A DNA stretch of 64,000 nucleotides from CAVOJV01 sp963696325 (GTDB taxonomy: Bacteria > Pseudomonadota > Gammaproteobacteria > Competibacterales > Competibacteraceae), in contig CAVOJV010000065.1 of the NCBI GenBank assembly GCA_963696325.1, forward strand, positions 41,769 to 105,768, written 5' to 3'. The notes beneath the pieces were generated by a model that saw only the letters and a program-made list of their open reading frames with translations, did no database searches and was not told the origin of the DNA. The position numbers and the translations under genes are program-made. This document shows, in pieces, positions 56,174 to 64,000 of the stretch (position 1 is its first letter; each line of letters begins with the position of its first letter).

Positions 56174-59100
56174 GGTTTCTTCCTCGCAAAATCTGCAGCG
56201 GTTTGATGGGATCTTGGATCCCTGAACGTACCTTCTTCAGCTGCTCCTCCGCTTTCCTGACCGATACCGGAATCGCCGTCTTCAACTCCTGGGCGAACAG
56301 TGAAACTCGCAGTTCCTCCAGCATCCAGCGGAATTTCTCCAGTTCCGGGTCGGATTCCCCACCTTTGGCATGGCGTTGCAACAGCACCTTACATTCTTCC
56401 CAGAGACCCGCGATCTCGCCGCGCCGCTGGCGGTCCCTCTCCGGCGCCTGCTTGAGCTTCTGCAAACGCACTTCGATGGCCTTTAGATAGCGCGGCAGTT
56501 GTCGCAGCCATTCATGCGGCGTCCGCGAGACAAAACCTGGATAAATCAACCGGTCCACCTGTTCCCGGCTATCCGCCACTGCTTCCATCCACCCCAGGGG
56601 GATGTCTCCGTTCAAGATCTTGCGCACGGCGTGAAAGGCCACCAGCGTTTGCCCCGTCAGATCGCAAACCTCATTGGCTATCGGCAGCAACCGCGCCTTG
56701 CCCCGCTCCAGGCAGGTTTCGAATTCGGCCTGATTGCGCGGCAAAAGCCCGACTTCCAGAAATGCCCGGTCCAGTATCGCCGCCAGCAGGTCCTCGCGCA
56801 GACCCTCCTGGGTGCCCACGCCGAGAAAATGCAGGCTCATGGTCTGCAGGCCCGGCAGATTCTGCTTCAAGTACTTCACTTGGTCCCGCAGCCGCAAAGC
56901 AAGCAGCCGCCGCAACCCCAGCCGCAGCGCGGTCTGCGCGCGCTGCGGACAATCCAGCAGGCGTAGCGCGAGTTTACCGCCCTCCTCCACCACCAGTGCC
57001 GGATAGCCTTTCAGGGTGATGCCATTGCGGGCAAACTCCACCTGTTCCGGCAACTCGCCGAAGTCCCAATCCCTTACCTCATCCTGCTCAAACTCCCCTG
57101 CGGGCAGGGCCGCGAAGCTCTGCCGCGCCGGTTCCCGCAGCCGCTCCCTGATCACCTCCAGATCCCGCCCCTGCGCCAGTGCCGTGCCAGCGGGATCGAG
57201 CACCTGGAAGCGCATCCTTAGATGGGCCGGGACAGCAGCCGGATTCCAAGCATCCGGCGGAATCGCCACCCCGGTGATTCTGAACAATTGCGCCGCCATG
57301 GCCTCGGTGAGGGACACCTTGCCGGGTGTCAGTACCTCCATCAACACTTTTACATAATTGGGCACCGGCACAAAGTGCCTGCGCAGAGCCTTGGGCAACG
57401 ACTTCAGCAACGCGGCTAAGCGCTGCTCCAGGAGTCCCGGCACCAGCCATTCGAGACGTCTGAGATCGATCTGATTAAGGGCGGCCAGCGGCGCGGTTAA
57501 GGTCACTCCATCGTCTTCGGCACCCGGCTCAAAGCGGTAGCTCAGCGGCAGCCGCAGACCGTCATTATCGAGATGATCAGGAAACCGCATGGTGGTGGCG
57601 GCCTCCTCCTTAACCAGGAGCGCCTCGCGAGTCAGAAACAAGAGGCGGGGATTCTCGCGCTCGGCCTGCCTGCGCCATTGCTCGAACTGGGGGCCGCTGT
57701 AGATGCCCGCCGGCACCCGCTGCTCATAAAAGTGATAGAGCACTGTTTCATCCACCCGAATATCACGGCGACGGGCCTTGGCCTCCAATTCTTCCATTTC
57801 CAGCAACAGCTCCCGGTTATGCTGGAAAAACGGCGCCTTGCATTGAAACTCCTGCTCTACCAGCGCATGGCGGATGAAGATCTCGCGGGCCGCCACGGGA
57901 TCAAGCGGTCCGTAGTTCACCCGCCGTCCCACCACGATGGGCAGCCCATACAGGGTGACCCGTTCGGTGGCCGCTACCTGGGCGGCCCGTTTCTCCCAGC
58001 GCGGTTCCGAATAACTCCGCCTGAGCAGATGCCGGGCCGCGGGCTCTATCCAGTCCGGATCGATTTTGGCCACGGTGCGGGCATAGAGCCTGGCCGTCTC
58101 CACCAGTTCCGCGGCCATCAGCCACTTGGGTCCCTTTTTAAACAACCCCGAACCGGGAAAAATGTAAAATCGGCGGTTGCGGGCGCCCAGCCAGCTCTGA
58201 TCCTCCTGTTTGATACCCAGATTTCCCAACAACCCGGTGAGCAAGGCCCGGTGCAGGGGTTCGTAACTGGCGGGTTCCGCATTGGGCCGTAGTCCCATTT
58301 CGGTGACCAGACCATATAGTTGCTGGTGGAGATCATGCCATTCGCGCAGGCGCACAAAGGACAGGAATTCCTCCCGGCACAGATTGCGCAACTGGTTCTT
58401 GGAACGGTGCCGAGACTGTTCGTGAAAGTAGTTCCAGAGATTGAGCAGGGCCTGGAAATCCGACTGCGCATCCCGGAAACGGCGATGTTTCTCGGTGGCG
58501 GCCTGCTGATGCTCCAGGGGCCGTTCGCGGGGGTCCTGGATGGCCAAGGCGCTGGCGATGATCAGCACCTCCTTGAGACAGCCCTCCTGGCGCGCGGCGA
58601 GAATCATGCGACCCAGGCGGGGGTCGATGGGAAGTTTTGCCAGTTGCCGGCCAAGGTCGGTGACTTGCCGAACATCATTTACTGCGCCCAGTTCGAACAA
58701 CAGCCTAAACCCATCGGTAATCAGGCGGCAATCCGGCGGGTCCAGAAAGGGGAAAGCGTCCATCTCCCCCAGTCCCAGGGTACTCATCTGTAAAATCACC
58801 GCCGCCAGATTGGTGCGCAGAATTTCCGGTTCAGTGAATTCTGGACGGCGTTGGAAATCTTCCTGTGAATACAGGCGAATGCACACCCCCGCGCTCACCC
58901 GCCCACAACGCCCCGCGCGCTGGTTGGCGGACGCCTGGGAAATCTTCTCGATCGGTAGGCGCTGCACCTTGCTCCTATGGCTGTAGCGACTGATGCGGGC
59001 AACGCCCGGATCGATCACATAGCGGATACCCGGCACCGTCAGTGAGGTCTCCGCCACATTGGTGGCAAGCACGATGCGACGCTTACCGTGGGGATGAAAA

Positions 59101-60098
59101 ACCCGGTTCTGTTCGGCGGTTGAAAGGCGCGCATAGAGGGGCAGGATTTCAGTATCCGGCGGATGGTGCTTACGCAGGCTCTCGGCAACCTCGCGAATTT
59201 CGCGCTCGCCGCTCAGGAAAATCAGGATATCGCCCCGCTCGATCCGGGAAACCTCGTCCACTGCGTCCAGAATAGCCTGTTGCAAATCCCGATCCCGGTC
59301 ATCCTCATCGTCGGTAAGCAGCGGCCGGTAAAGGGTCTCTACCGGATAGGTGCGCCCGGATACCTCGATGATAGGGGCATCATTGAAATGGCGTGAGAAA
59401 CGCTCCGGATCGATGGTAGCGGAGGTAATGATCAGCTTGAGGTCGGGGCGCCTTGGCAATAGCCGGCGCAGATAACCAAGCAGAAAATCGATGTTGAGGC
59501 TGCGCTCGTGGGCCTCATCAATGATGATGACCTCATACTGCGTCAAGTCCCGGTCATGCTGGGTCTCCGCCAGCAGGATGCCATCGGTCATCAGCTTAAC
59601 GACGGTATCCGGCCCCAACCGGTCGCTGAAGCGCACCTTGTAGCCCACCAGCCCGCCCAGGTCGGCCTTGAGTTCTTCGCTGAGACGGGCGGCCACGCTG
59701 CGGGCGGCGATGCGCCGCGGCTGAGTATGGCCGATCGTGCCCGCCGCCCCCAGACCCAGAGACAAGCAGATCTTAGGAACCTGGGTGGTCTTGCCGGAGC
59801 CAGTCTCTCCGCAGATCACCACCGCCTGATTGGCGCGGACGGCAGCGGCGATTTCGTCCCGGCGCTGGTTGACGGGCAGGTCTTCAGCGAATAGCGGTGT
59901 GGGCAGGTGAGCGCGCCGCGCCGCTCGGCAGGCGCTGGAATCGGCAATCTCGGCGCCCAGTTGCTCCAGGCTGCGTTCAATGGGTTTACCCGCTTGCAGA
60001 CGGCGCCTGAGTCCCTGGAGGCGGCGGCGCAGCCCGCTGCGATCCCGGCATAGACAGTCATCCAAGAGAACTTGTAAAGCGTTGAGTGTGTGTTGCAC
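56157..60098 (-). CDS. hrpA: ATP-dependent RNA helicase HrpA
   Basis: A 1313-residue DEAH-box helicase of normal HrpA length. Walker A CGETGSGKTTQVPK, DEAH box IIIDEAHERSLN, motif III ITSATIDPERF and motif VI QRAGRCGRVSAGVCIRLY are all intact. The C-terminal half holds the OB-fold region and the HrpA-specific DUF3418 domain. HrpA resolves stalled ribosomes and acts in mRNA processing in E. coli. The gene stands alone; its N-terminus faces the cold-shock genes. Confidence 0.95.
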   Translation of the reverse strand: MQHTLNALQVLLDDCLCRDRSGLRRRLQGLRRRLQAGKPIERSLEQLGAEIADSSACRAARRAHLPTPLFAEDLPVNQRRDEIAAAVRANQAVVICGETGSGKTTQVPKICLSLGLGAAGTIGHTQPRRIAARSVAARLSEELKADLGGLVGYKVRFSDRLGPDTVVKLMTDGILLAETQHDRDLTQYEVIIIDEAHERSLNIDFLLGYLRRLLPRRPDLKLIITSATIDPERFSRHFNDAPIIEVSGRTYPVETLYRPLLTDDEDDRDRDLQQAILDAVDEVSRIERGDILIFLSGEREIREVAESLRKHHPPDTEILPLYARLSTAEQNRVFHPHGKRRIVLATNVAETSLTVPGIRYVIDPGVARISRYSHRSKVQRLPIEKISQASANQRAGRCGRVSAGVCIRLYSQEDFQRRPEFTEPEILRTNLAAVILQMSTLGLGEMDAFPFLDPPDCRLITDGFRLLFELGAVNDVRQVTDLGRQLAKLPIDPRLGRMILAARQEGCLKEVLIIASALAIQDPRERPLEHQQAATEKHRRFRDAQSDFQALLNLWNYFHEQSRHRSKNQLRNLCREEFLSFVRLREWHDLHQQLYGLVTEMGLRPNAEPASYEPLHRALLTGLLGNLGIKQEDQSWLGARNRRFYIFPGSGLFKKGPKWLMAAELVETARLYARTVAKIDPDWIEPAARHLLRRSYSEPRWEKRAAQVAATERVTLYGLPIVVGRRVNYGPLDPVAAREIFIRHALVEQEFQCKAPFFQHNRELLLEMEELEAKARRRDIRVDETVLYHFYEQRVPAGIYSGPQFEQWRRQAERENPRLLFLTREALLVKEEAATTMRFPDHLDNDGLRLPLSYRFEPGAEDDGVTLTAPLAALNQIDLRRLEWLVPGLLEQRLAALLKSLPKALRRHFVPVPNYVKVLMEVLTPGKVSLTEAMAAQLFRITGVAIPPDAWNPAAVPAHLRMRFQVLDPAGTALAQGRDLEVIRERLREPARQSFAALPAGEFEQDEVRDWDFGELPEQVEFARNGITLKGYPALVVEEGGKLALRLLDCPQRAQTALRLGLRRLLALRLRDQVKYLKQNLPGLQTMSLHFLGVGTQEGLREDLLAAILDRAFLEVGLLPRNQAEFETCLERGKARLLPIANEVCDLTGQTLVAFHAVRKILNGDIPLGWMEAVADSREQVDRLIYPGFVSRTPHEWLRQLPRYLKAIEVRLQKLKQAPERDRQRRGEIAGLWEECKVLLQRHAKGGESDPELEKFRWMLEELRVSLFAQELKTAIPVSVRKAEEQLKKVRSGIQDPIKPLQILRGRNHGFAN

Positions 60099-60361
60099 GC
60101 TGGGGATTGTCTCGAACTATCGGGTTTTAAAAAGCCACGCCGGAATTGAGTCGTTTTAGACCCCAGTTATTGTGCATTCGCATACAGAATATTCTTGCAG
60201 GGAACTCGGCTTTGGCGTAGTGTCGCCGTTGGGCAACGGTCCTAGAGGGCCATCGATCCCGCAAAGCCGCTCCTCGGGTACCGAAACATAACACGCAATT
60301 ATGTTTCCGGCATTTTGGTGGTTCGGCGCAGTTGTAAATTATTATTGAGGTTTTTTGTTAA
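60099..60361 (+). promoter_or_regulatory. Long leader region upstream of the cold-shock genes
   Basis: 263 bases without a gene, between hrpA and the first csp. A long 5' untranslated region is usual for cold-shock mRNAs. The last part, ATTATTGAGGTTTTTTG, is repeated before the second csp gene. No promoter could be fixed with confidence. Confidence 0.4.
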
Positions 60362-60568
60362 ATGCGTATTGGTACTGTTAAATGGTTTGACGAAGCCAAA
60401 GGCTTCGGGTTCATTGCCCCCGAAGACGGCGGTAAAGATGTGTTCGTACACTACTCCACCATCGAAGGCAAGGGGTTCCGCACTCTCGCTGAAAATCAAA
60501 AGGTCGAATTTGAGGCTAAATCCGGCCCCAAAGGTCCACAAGCCACTGTTGTAAAGCTGGTTGCTTAA
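60362..60568 (+). CDS. Cold-shock protein (CspA family), copy 1
   Basis: A 68-residue CSD protein: MRIGTVKWFDEAKGFGFIAP with RNP1 (KGFGFI) and RNP2 (VFVHYS). It binds single-stranded RNA/DNA as a chaperone. GAGG lies about ten bases upstream of the ATG, within TTGAGGTTTTTTG. Copy 2 follows 22 bases after the stop and is about 85 percent identical, so the pair arose by tandem duplication. Confidence 0.96.
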   Translation: MRIGTVKWFDEAKGFGFIAPEDGGKDVFVHYSTIEGKGFRTLAENQKVEFEAKSGPKGPQATVVKLVA

Positions 60569-60590
60569 GTCATTATTGAGGTTTTTTGCA

Positions 60591-60797
60591 ATGCGTATAG
60601 GAACTATTAAGTGGTTTGACGAAGCCAAAGGCTTCGGTTTCATCGCCCCCGAGGATGGTAGTAACGATGTCTTCGTGCACTACTCCTGCATCGAAGGCAA
60701 AGGGTTCCGCACCCTGGCGGAAGGCCAAAAGGTCGAATTTGACTCTAAGGCCGGCCCCAAAGGACCGCAAGCTACCGTGGTAAAAGTTGTGGCATAA
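60591..60797 (+). CDS. Cold-shock protein (CspA family), copy 2
   Basis: A 68-residue CSD protein starting MRIGTIKWFDEAKGFGFIAP, with RNP1 and RNP2 (VFVHYS) intact and a Cys in YSCIEGKGF not found in copy 1. The ATG at 60591 is preferred over an in-frame upstream start at 60561 lacking a ribosome site; it has the same TTGAGGTTTTTTG leader as copy 1. A strong terminator follows. Confidence 0.95.
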   Translation: MRIGTIKWFDEAKGFGFIAPEDGSNDVFVHYSCIEGKGFRTLAEGQKVEFDSKAGPKGPQATVVKVVA

Positions 60798-60820
60798 TAA
60801 ACCTGCCCGCCGGATTTAAA

Positions 60821-60850
60821 GAAACCCCGCCCCGGCGGGGTTTCTTTATT
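60821..60850 (+). terminator. Rho-independent terminator after the csp pair
   Basis: GAAACCCCGC (60821-60830) pairs perfectly with GCGGGGTTTC (60835-60844) around a CCCG loop, followed by TTTATT. It lies 24 bases past the second csp stop. Confidence 0.85.
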
Positions 60851-60897
60851 CCGCCTACCCGTTTTCGTTGCAGCAGGCTTAGCGATGAAGATTGATT

Positions 60898-61716
60898 ATG
60901 GCCAATGAACCGCACTACCGTTTTCCAGGCGGCAAACGCAAGGCTCTGGTCATGAGTTATGACGATGGCAGCGAACACGACCGCCGCCTCATCGAGATAT
61001 TCAATCGCTATGGCATCCGGGCCAGTTTCCACCTCAACTCGGGAAAGCTCGGCCAGCCTCATTACGTACGCCCTGAGGAAGTCCGCTACCTCTATCAAAA
61101 CCATGAGGTTTCCTGTCATACCGTCAACCATCCCGACCTGGTGCAGCTTCCCGAAGCCGCCATTCGCCGCGAGATACTGGACGACAAGCTACGCCTGGAA
61201 GAACTGACCGGCGCCCCGGTGCGCGGCTTGTCCTACCCCTTCGGAACCCATGATGCAAGGATAACTGCCCTGTTGCCGGAACTCGGCATCGACTATGGCC
61301 GCACGGTCGTCGCCACCAACACATTCACTATTCCCGCCAATTTCCTGACCTGGGAAACCACCTGTCATCATAGTCTGGCCATGGAACTGGGAACGCAATT
61401 TCTGGAAAGCGACAGCCCAGCGTTGCAGTTAATGTATATCTGGGGTCACAGCTATGAACTGGAAGGTTTCATGACCGGCGATCCCTCCAAGAATTGGCAA
61501 TACATGGAGGCGCTCTGCCGCCTGCTGCATGCTCACGAGGCGCTTTGTTACATCACCACTATTGACCTGATCGATTACCTCAATGCTTTGCGAAAATTGG
61601 AATTTCTGCCGGCGGAGAGGACCGTTTCGAACGTCTCCGACAGAATCTTATGGATAAACTGGCGGAACACCACGCTGGCGATCCGCCCCGGGGAACGTCG
61701 GTATCTGCACGATTGA
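60898..61716 (+). CDS. Polysaccharide deacetylase family protein
   Basis: A 272-residue NodB-homology protein. The catalytic/metal block reads ALVMSYDDGSEHDRRLIEIF, followed by RASFHLNSG, SCHTVNHPDL (metal His pair) and GLSYPFGTHD. No signal peptide, so it may act in the cytoplasm. The ATG at 60898 is preferred to a TTG six bases upstream. It lies between the csp pair and a GH57 glycosidase on the same strand, suggesting carbohydrate metabolism. Confidence 0.88.
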   Translation: MANEPHYRFPGGKRKALVMSYDDGSEHDRRLIEIFNRYGIRASFHLNSGKLGQPHYVRPEEVRYLYQNHEVSCHTVNHPDLVQLPEAAIRREILDDKLRLEELTGAPVRGLSYPFGTHDARITALLPELGIDYGRTVVATNTFTIPANFLTWETTCHHSLAMELGTQFLESDSPALQLMYIWGHSYELEGFMTGDPSKNWQYMEALCRLLHAHEALCYITTIDLIDYLNALRKLEFLPAERTVSNVSDRILWINWRNTTLAIRPGERRYLHD

Positions 61717-61896
61717 CGGTAATGGCCTCTCGAATCATCCCTGCCCATTAGCCTGCTTCAGCCACCAGACAATTAAAAACATATATTTGAAAATTATCAG
61801 CATTTTTGCCAATATTTTACCTCTGCCAATTACTGTAGCAGCCAGTACATCCTCACTTAGCAACAGCACTCAAAATCCATCGTTCAGGAGCATTGC

Positions 61897-64000
61897 ATGA
61901 CTGACATATTTTCCAGGTTTCTGCGCATTGTCCTGCCGGATTCCATCGTCTGCGACGCGACGGGAAAGAATCCCGCCTTTGCGATCAGCTTTAGCGCGAA
62001 TGGGCGCATTCCCTTCCCCCAGATCATCCTCCATGTGCATGGCCAGCAGCATCTGCTTAAAGGCGATTCGATCAAGGCTCTGCCGGCAACGGCAACCGAA
62101 CACCCGTACATGGCGACTGTGCCGGCTGGCCTGTTGGGGCCGGGCCAATTTACGGTACGGGTAGAAGGCTGCAAGCAGGCCGATATCAACCGGGCCAGCG
62201 GCGGCGACTGGGTTAAAGAGTTTCGGGAATTCCGTGTGAATCCGGGTGCACGGCCGGTGCCCCAGATCAGCGTCGCGTCCGGACCTGGCAATTCTCAGGT
62301 CAAAGTGTATTTCGGCATCCACAAGCACATGCATCAGCCTTATTACAACACCACCGACCGCAATTATTGGGATGGCGAAAAGGAGGGCATTTTCGGTTCC
62401 CGCGGCGGTCCCTACACGCATTTCATTCCCACGGCGGTACGCCAGTACATCGACGGCGGCCTGCCACACGCTGGTCTCTCCACCAGTTGGAGTGGATCGC
62501 TGATCGAGCAACTCAATCGCTGCGCCGAGGAAGGGTTATGCGGTGGCCGTTTCGCGGGCTGGAACCAAGCCTTGCGCGACCTCGCCAAGGAAAAAACCGC
62601 ATTGGGCAATCAGCGAGTGGATTTCACCGCCTTTGGCTTCTTCCATCCCCTCATGCCCCTGATTCCCGACCGCAACATCATCAAGCAAATAGAATGGCAC
62701 CGGGGCATCATCCGCGCTGCCTTTGGGGTCGCAGCGTCCAACGTCCTGTTTCCGCCGGAAACGGCGTTCCATGTGAGGATGATCCCGGCCCTCAAGCAGG
62801 CCGGCATCGAGGCGGTGATCTACGATTCCATTCACCGCTTCCGCGCCTGCAAGGAGTATCCCTACGCCGGTATCCAGGAAGGCATGTTGCCGCCGAACCC
62901 CGCCGAGCAGGTCAATTCACCCGCCACGGACTGGTTGCAGCTAAACAATATCTGGGCTGGCTCCAAGATTTCCCCCACTTTGCTAAAGCCGGAATATGTG
63001 TACTACGTGGACCCCGAAGGCAACAGCCACAAGATCATCGCCGTGCCGGCCGAACGCTATATTGGCAACGAGGATGCCCGCGGCGGCTTTGGCGCTCTGC
63101 AATACCCCGACGTGCTCGGCCAAGTCTATAATCAAATCGTCGCCACCGGCAGCTTCGATCCCAGACATCCCCCCTTCTTCTTGCTGCACTCGGACGGCGA
63201 CAATCACGGCGGTGGGGCGGACAGCTATTATGGGCACAATACCGGTGCGTTGGTGCGCTGGCTCAAGGCAGACCCGCGCTTCGAGTTGTGCACGATTCAC
63301 GACTATTTGCACCGGTTCCCGCCGGACCCCCAGCACACAGCGCATATCGAACCGGGTTCCTGGAGCGGCGCGGATAACGGCGATCCCCAGTTCATGAAAT
63401 GGTTCAGCCGCTACAACGAACCCTACTCCCCGGACCTCAATTCATGGGCGGTGCTCACGGCCTTCCAGAACCTAGTGCACTCCCTGGAAGATGCCCATCC
63501 CGACAGCGCCCAACTGGGCGAGATCACGCGCCTCATGCTCACCGCCGAGACCAGTTGCTACTGGTACTGGACCGGCCAGCATAACTGGGACCAGCAGGTG
63601 ACCAACGCCGCCAACCTGGGCTATCGACAGGCCAGGAGCAGATCGATGCGCTGCTCGCCGGACGCGGAGACCAGACCGGACCCGCCATTTTCACGCCCTG
63701 GGTAACGCCGGAAAACCCTGGTGGCAAGCGCTGGGGACAGGGCTGCCTGCTGGATGCCGGCCGTGAGGGAGTGGCGCATACCTTTGCCTACGACATTTCA
63801 GGGCTAAAACGGGTAACGCTGGTACTGCGCACCGCCAACGGGGAAACCTTCATGGCCATGGCAGACCATGGTCCTTATCCTTCGCAGACCGGCCCCGCCG
63901 TCACGGCAACCTACTTCACCGCGAAACTACCGGTGGGCGCGGGGGATGTACGCTACTTCATCGAAGCTGAGGATAATCAGGGCAATGTCGCACCCCGGGA
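61897..64000 (+). CDS. GH57-family glycoside hydrolase, frameshifted and truncated by window edge
   Basis: A large glycosidase starting MTDIFSRFLRIVLPDSIV after AGGAG. Residues 1 to about 120 form an N-terminal beta-rich region; from about 135 the GH57 core begins with VYFGIHKHMHQPYYNTTDRN, followed by VDFTAFGFFHPLMPLI, PPETAFHVRMIPALKQAG (probable nucleophile region) and LLHSDGDNHGGGADSYYGHN. It ends in SCYWYWTGQHNWDQQ. One missing C at about 63640 shifts the frame; the reading then continues (QEQIDALLAGRG, GPAIFTPWVTPENPGGKRWG) into a beta-domain cut by the edge. GH57 enzymes act on alpha-glucans such as glycogen; the exact activity is not clear. Confidence 0.88.

Noticed and set aside
1..64000. 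CRISPR arrays, tRNA and rRNA genes
   Set aside because: No regularly spaced repeats, cloverleaf-type TTCGA blocks in context, or rRNA-like stretches were found by reading both strands; a covariance search could still find a missed tRNA.

Overview
The window looks like a chromosomal segment of a gammaproteobacterium. Support comes from the gene orders yafS-like/rnhA/dnaQ and xseB/ispA/dxs, from parC and parE, yejBEF, hrpA and mltD, a TgpA/DUF58/MoxR cluster, and moderately high GC. The species cannot be named from sequence alone; a sulfur- or storage-type environmental lineage is possible (ergothioneine genes, GH57 glycosidase, sulfite reductase). Thirteen loci carry single-base indels, mostly in short homopolymers, inside otherwise well-conserved proteins, which suggests a draft assembly with base-calling errors. 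Broken genes are therefore marked but not assumed dead.

Layout. 1-2.9 kb: an edge-truncated transposase, a DUF934 gene and a frameshifted sulfite reductase. 3.3-12 kb: egtB-egtD (ergothioneine), a secreted fasciclin protein, tpm, a 1305-residue hybrid histidine kinase and a TlpA-like thioredoxin. 12-19 kb: parC, a Uma2 relic, a small zinc-ribbon protein, an MBL hydrolase, an alpha/beta hydrolase and parE. 19-21.8 kb: a rubrerythrin / Fe-S oxidoreductase / DUF3501 operon with a strong promoter and a perfect dyad. 21.9-26 kb: xseB-ispA-dxs-folE2. 26-32 kb: a membrane protein, TgpA-DUF58-MoxR and an alpha/alpha-toroid protein.

32.2-39 kb is the most coherent system: a fluoride-response locus. 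A textbook fluoride riboswitch lies on the minus strand ahead of a cation/proton antiporter, followed on the same strand by a universal stress protein, an MFS transporter, a HAD phosphatase and enolase, the classic fluoride-inhibited enzyme. crcB (fluoride channel) and a DUF190-CBS gene run divergently. A perfect dyad overlaps the riboswitch promoter.

39-48.5 kb is an accessory region: a badly frameshifted nucleotide-sugar dehydrogenase, a nucleotide-sugar epimerase, a 319-bp near-identical duplication of the epimerase 3' end flanking a DUF29 remnant and an MNT/HEPN pair, a decayed IS1182-like transposase, and a small NRPS (T-C-A-T-T-TE) with three non-canonical active sites.

48.7-64 kb returns to core genes: dnaQ, rnhA, a methyltransferase, mltD, yejBEF (no yejA), hrpA, tandem cold-shock genes, a polysaccharide deacetylase and an edge-truncated GH57 glycosidase. 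No tRNA, rRNA or CRISPR array was seen.
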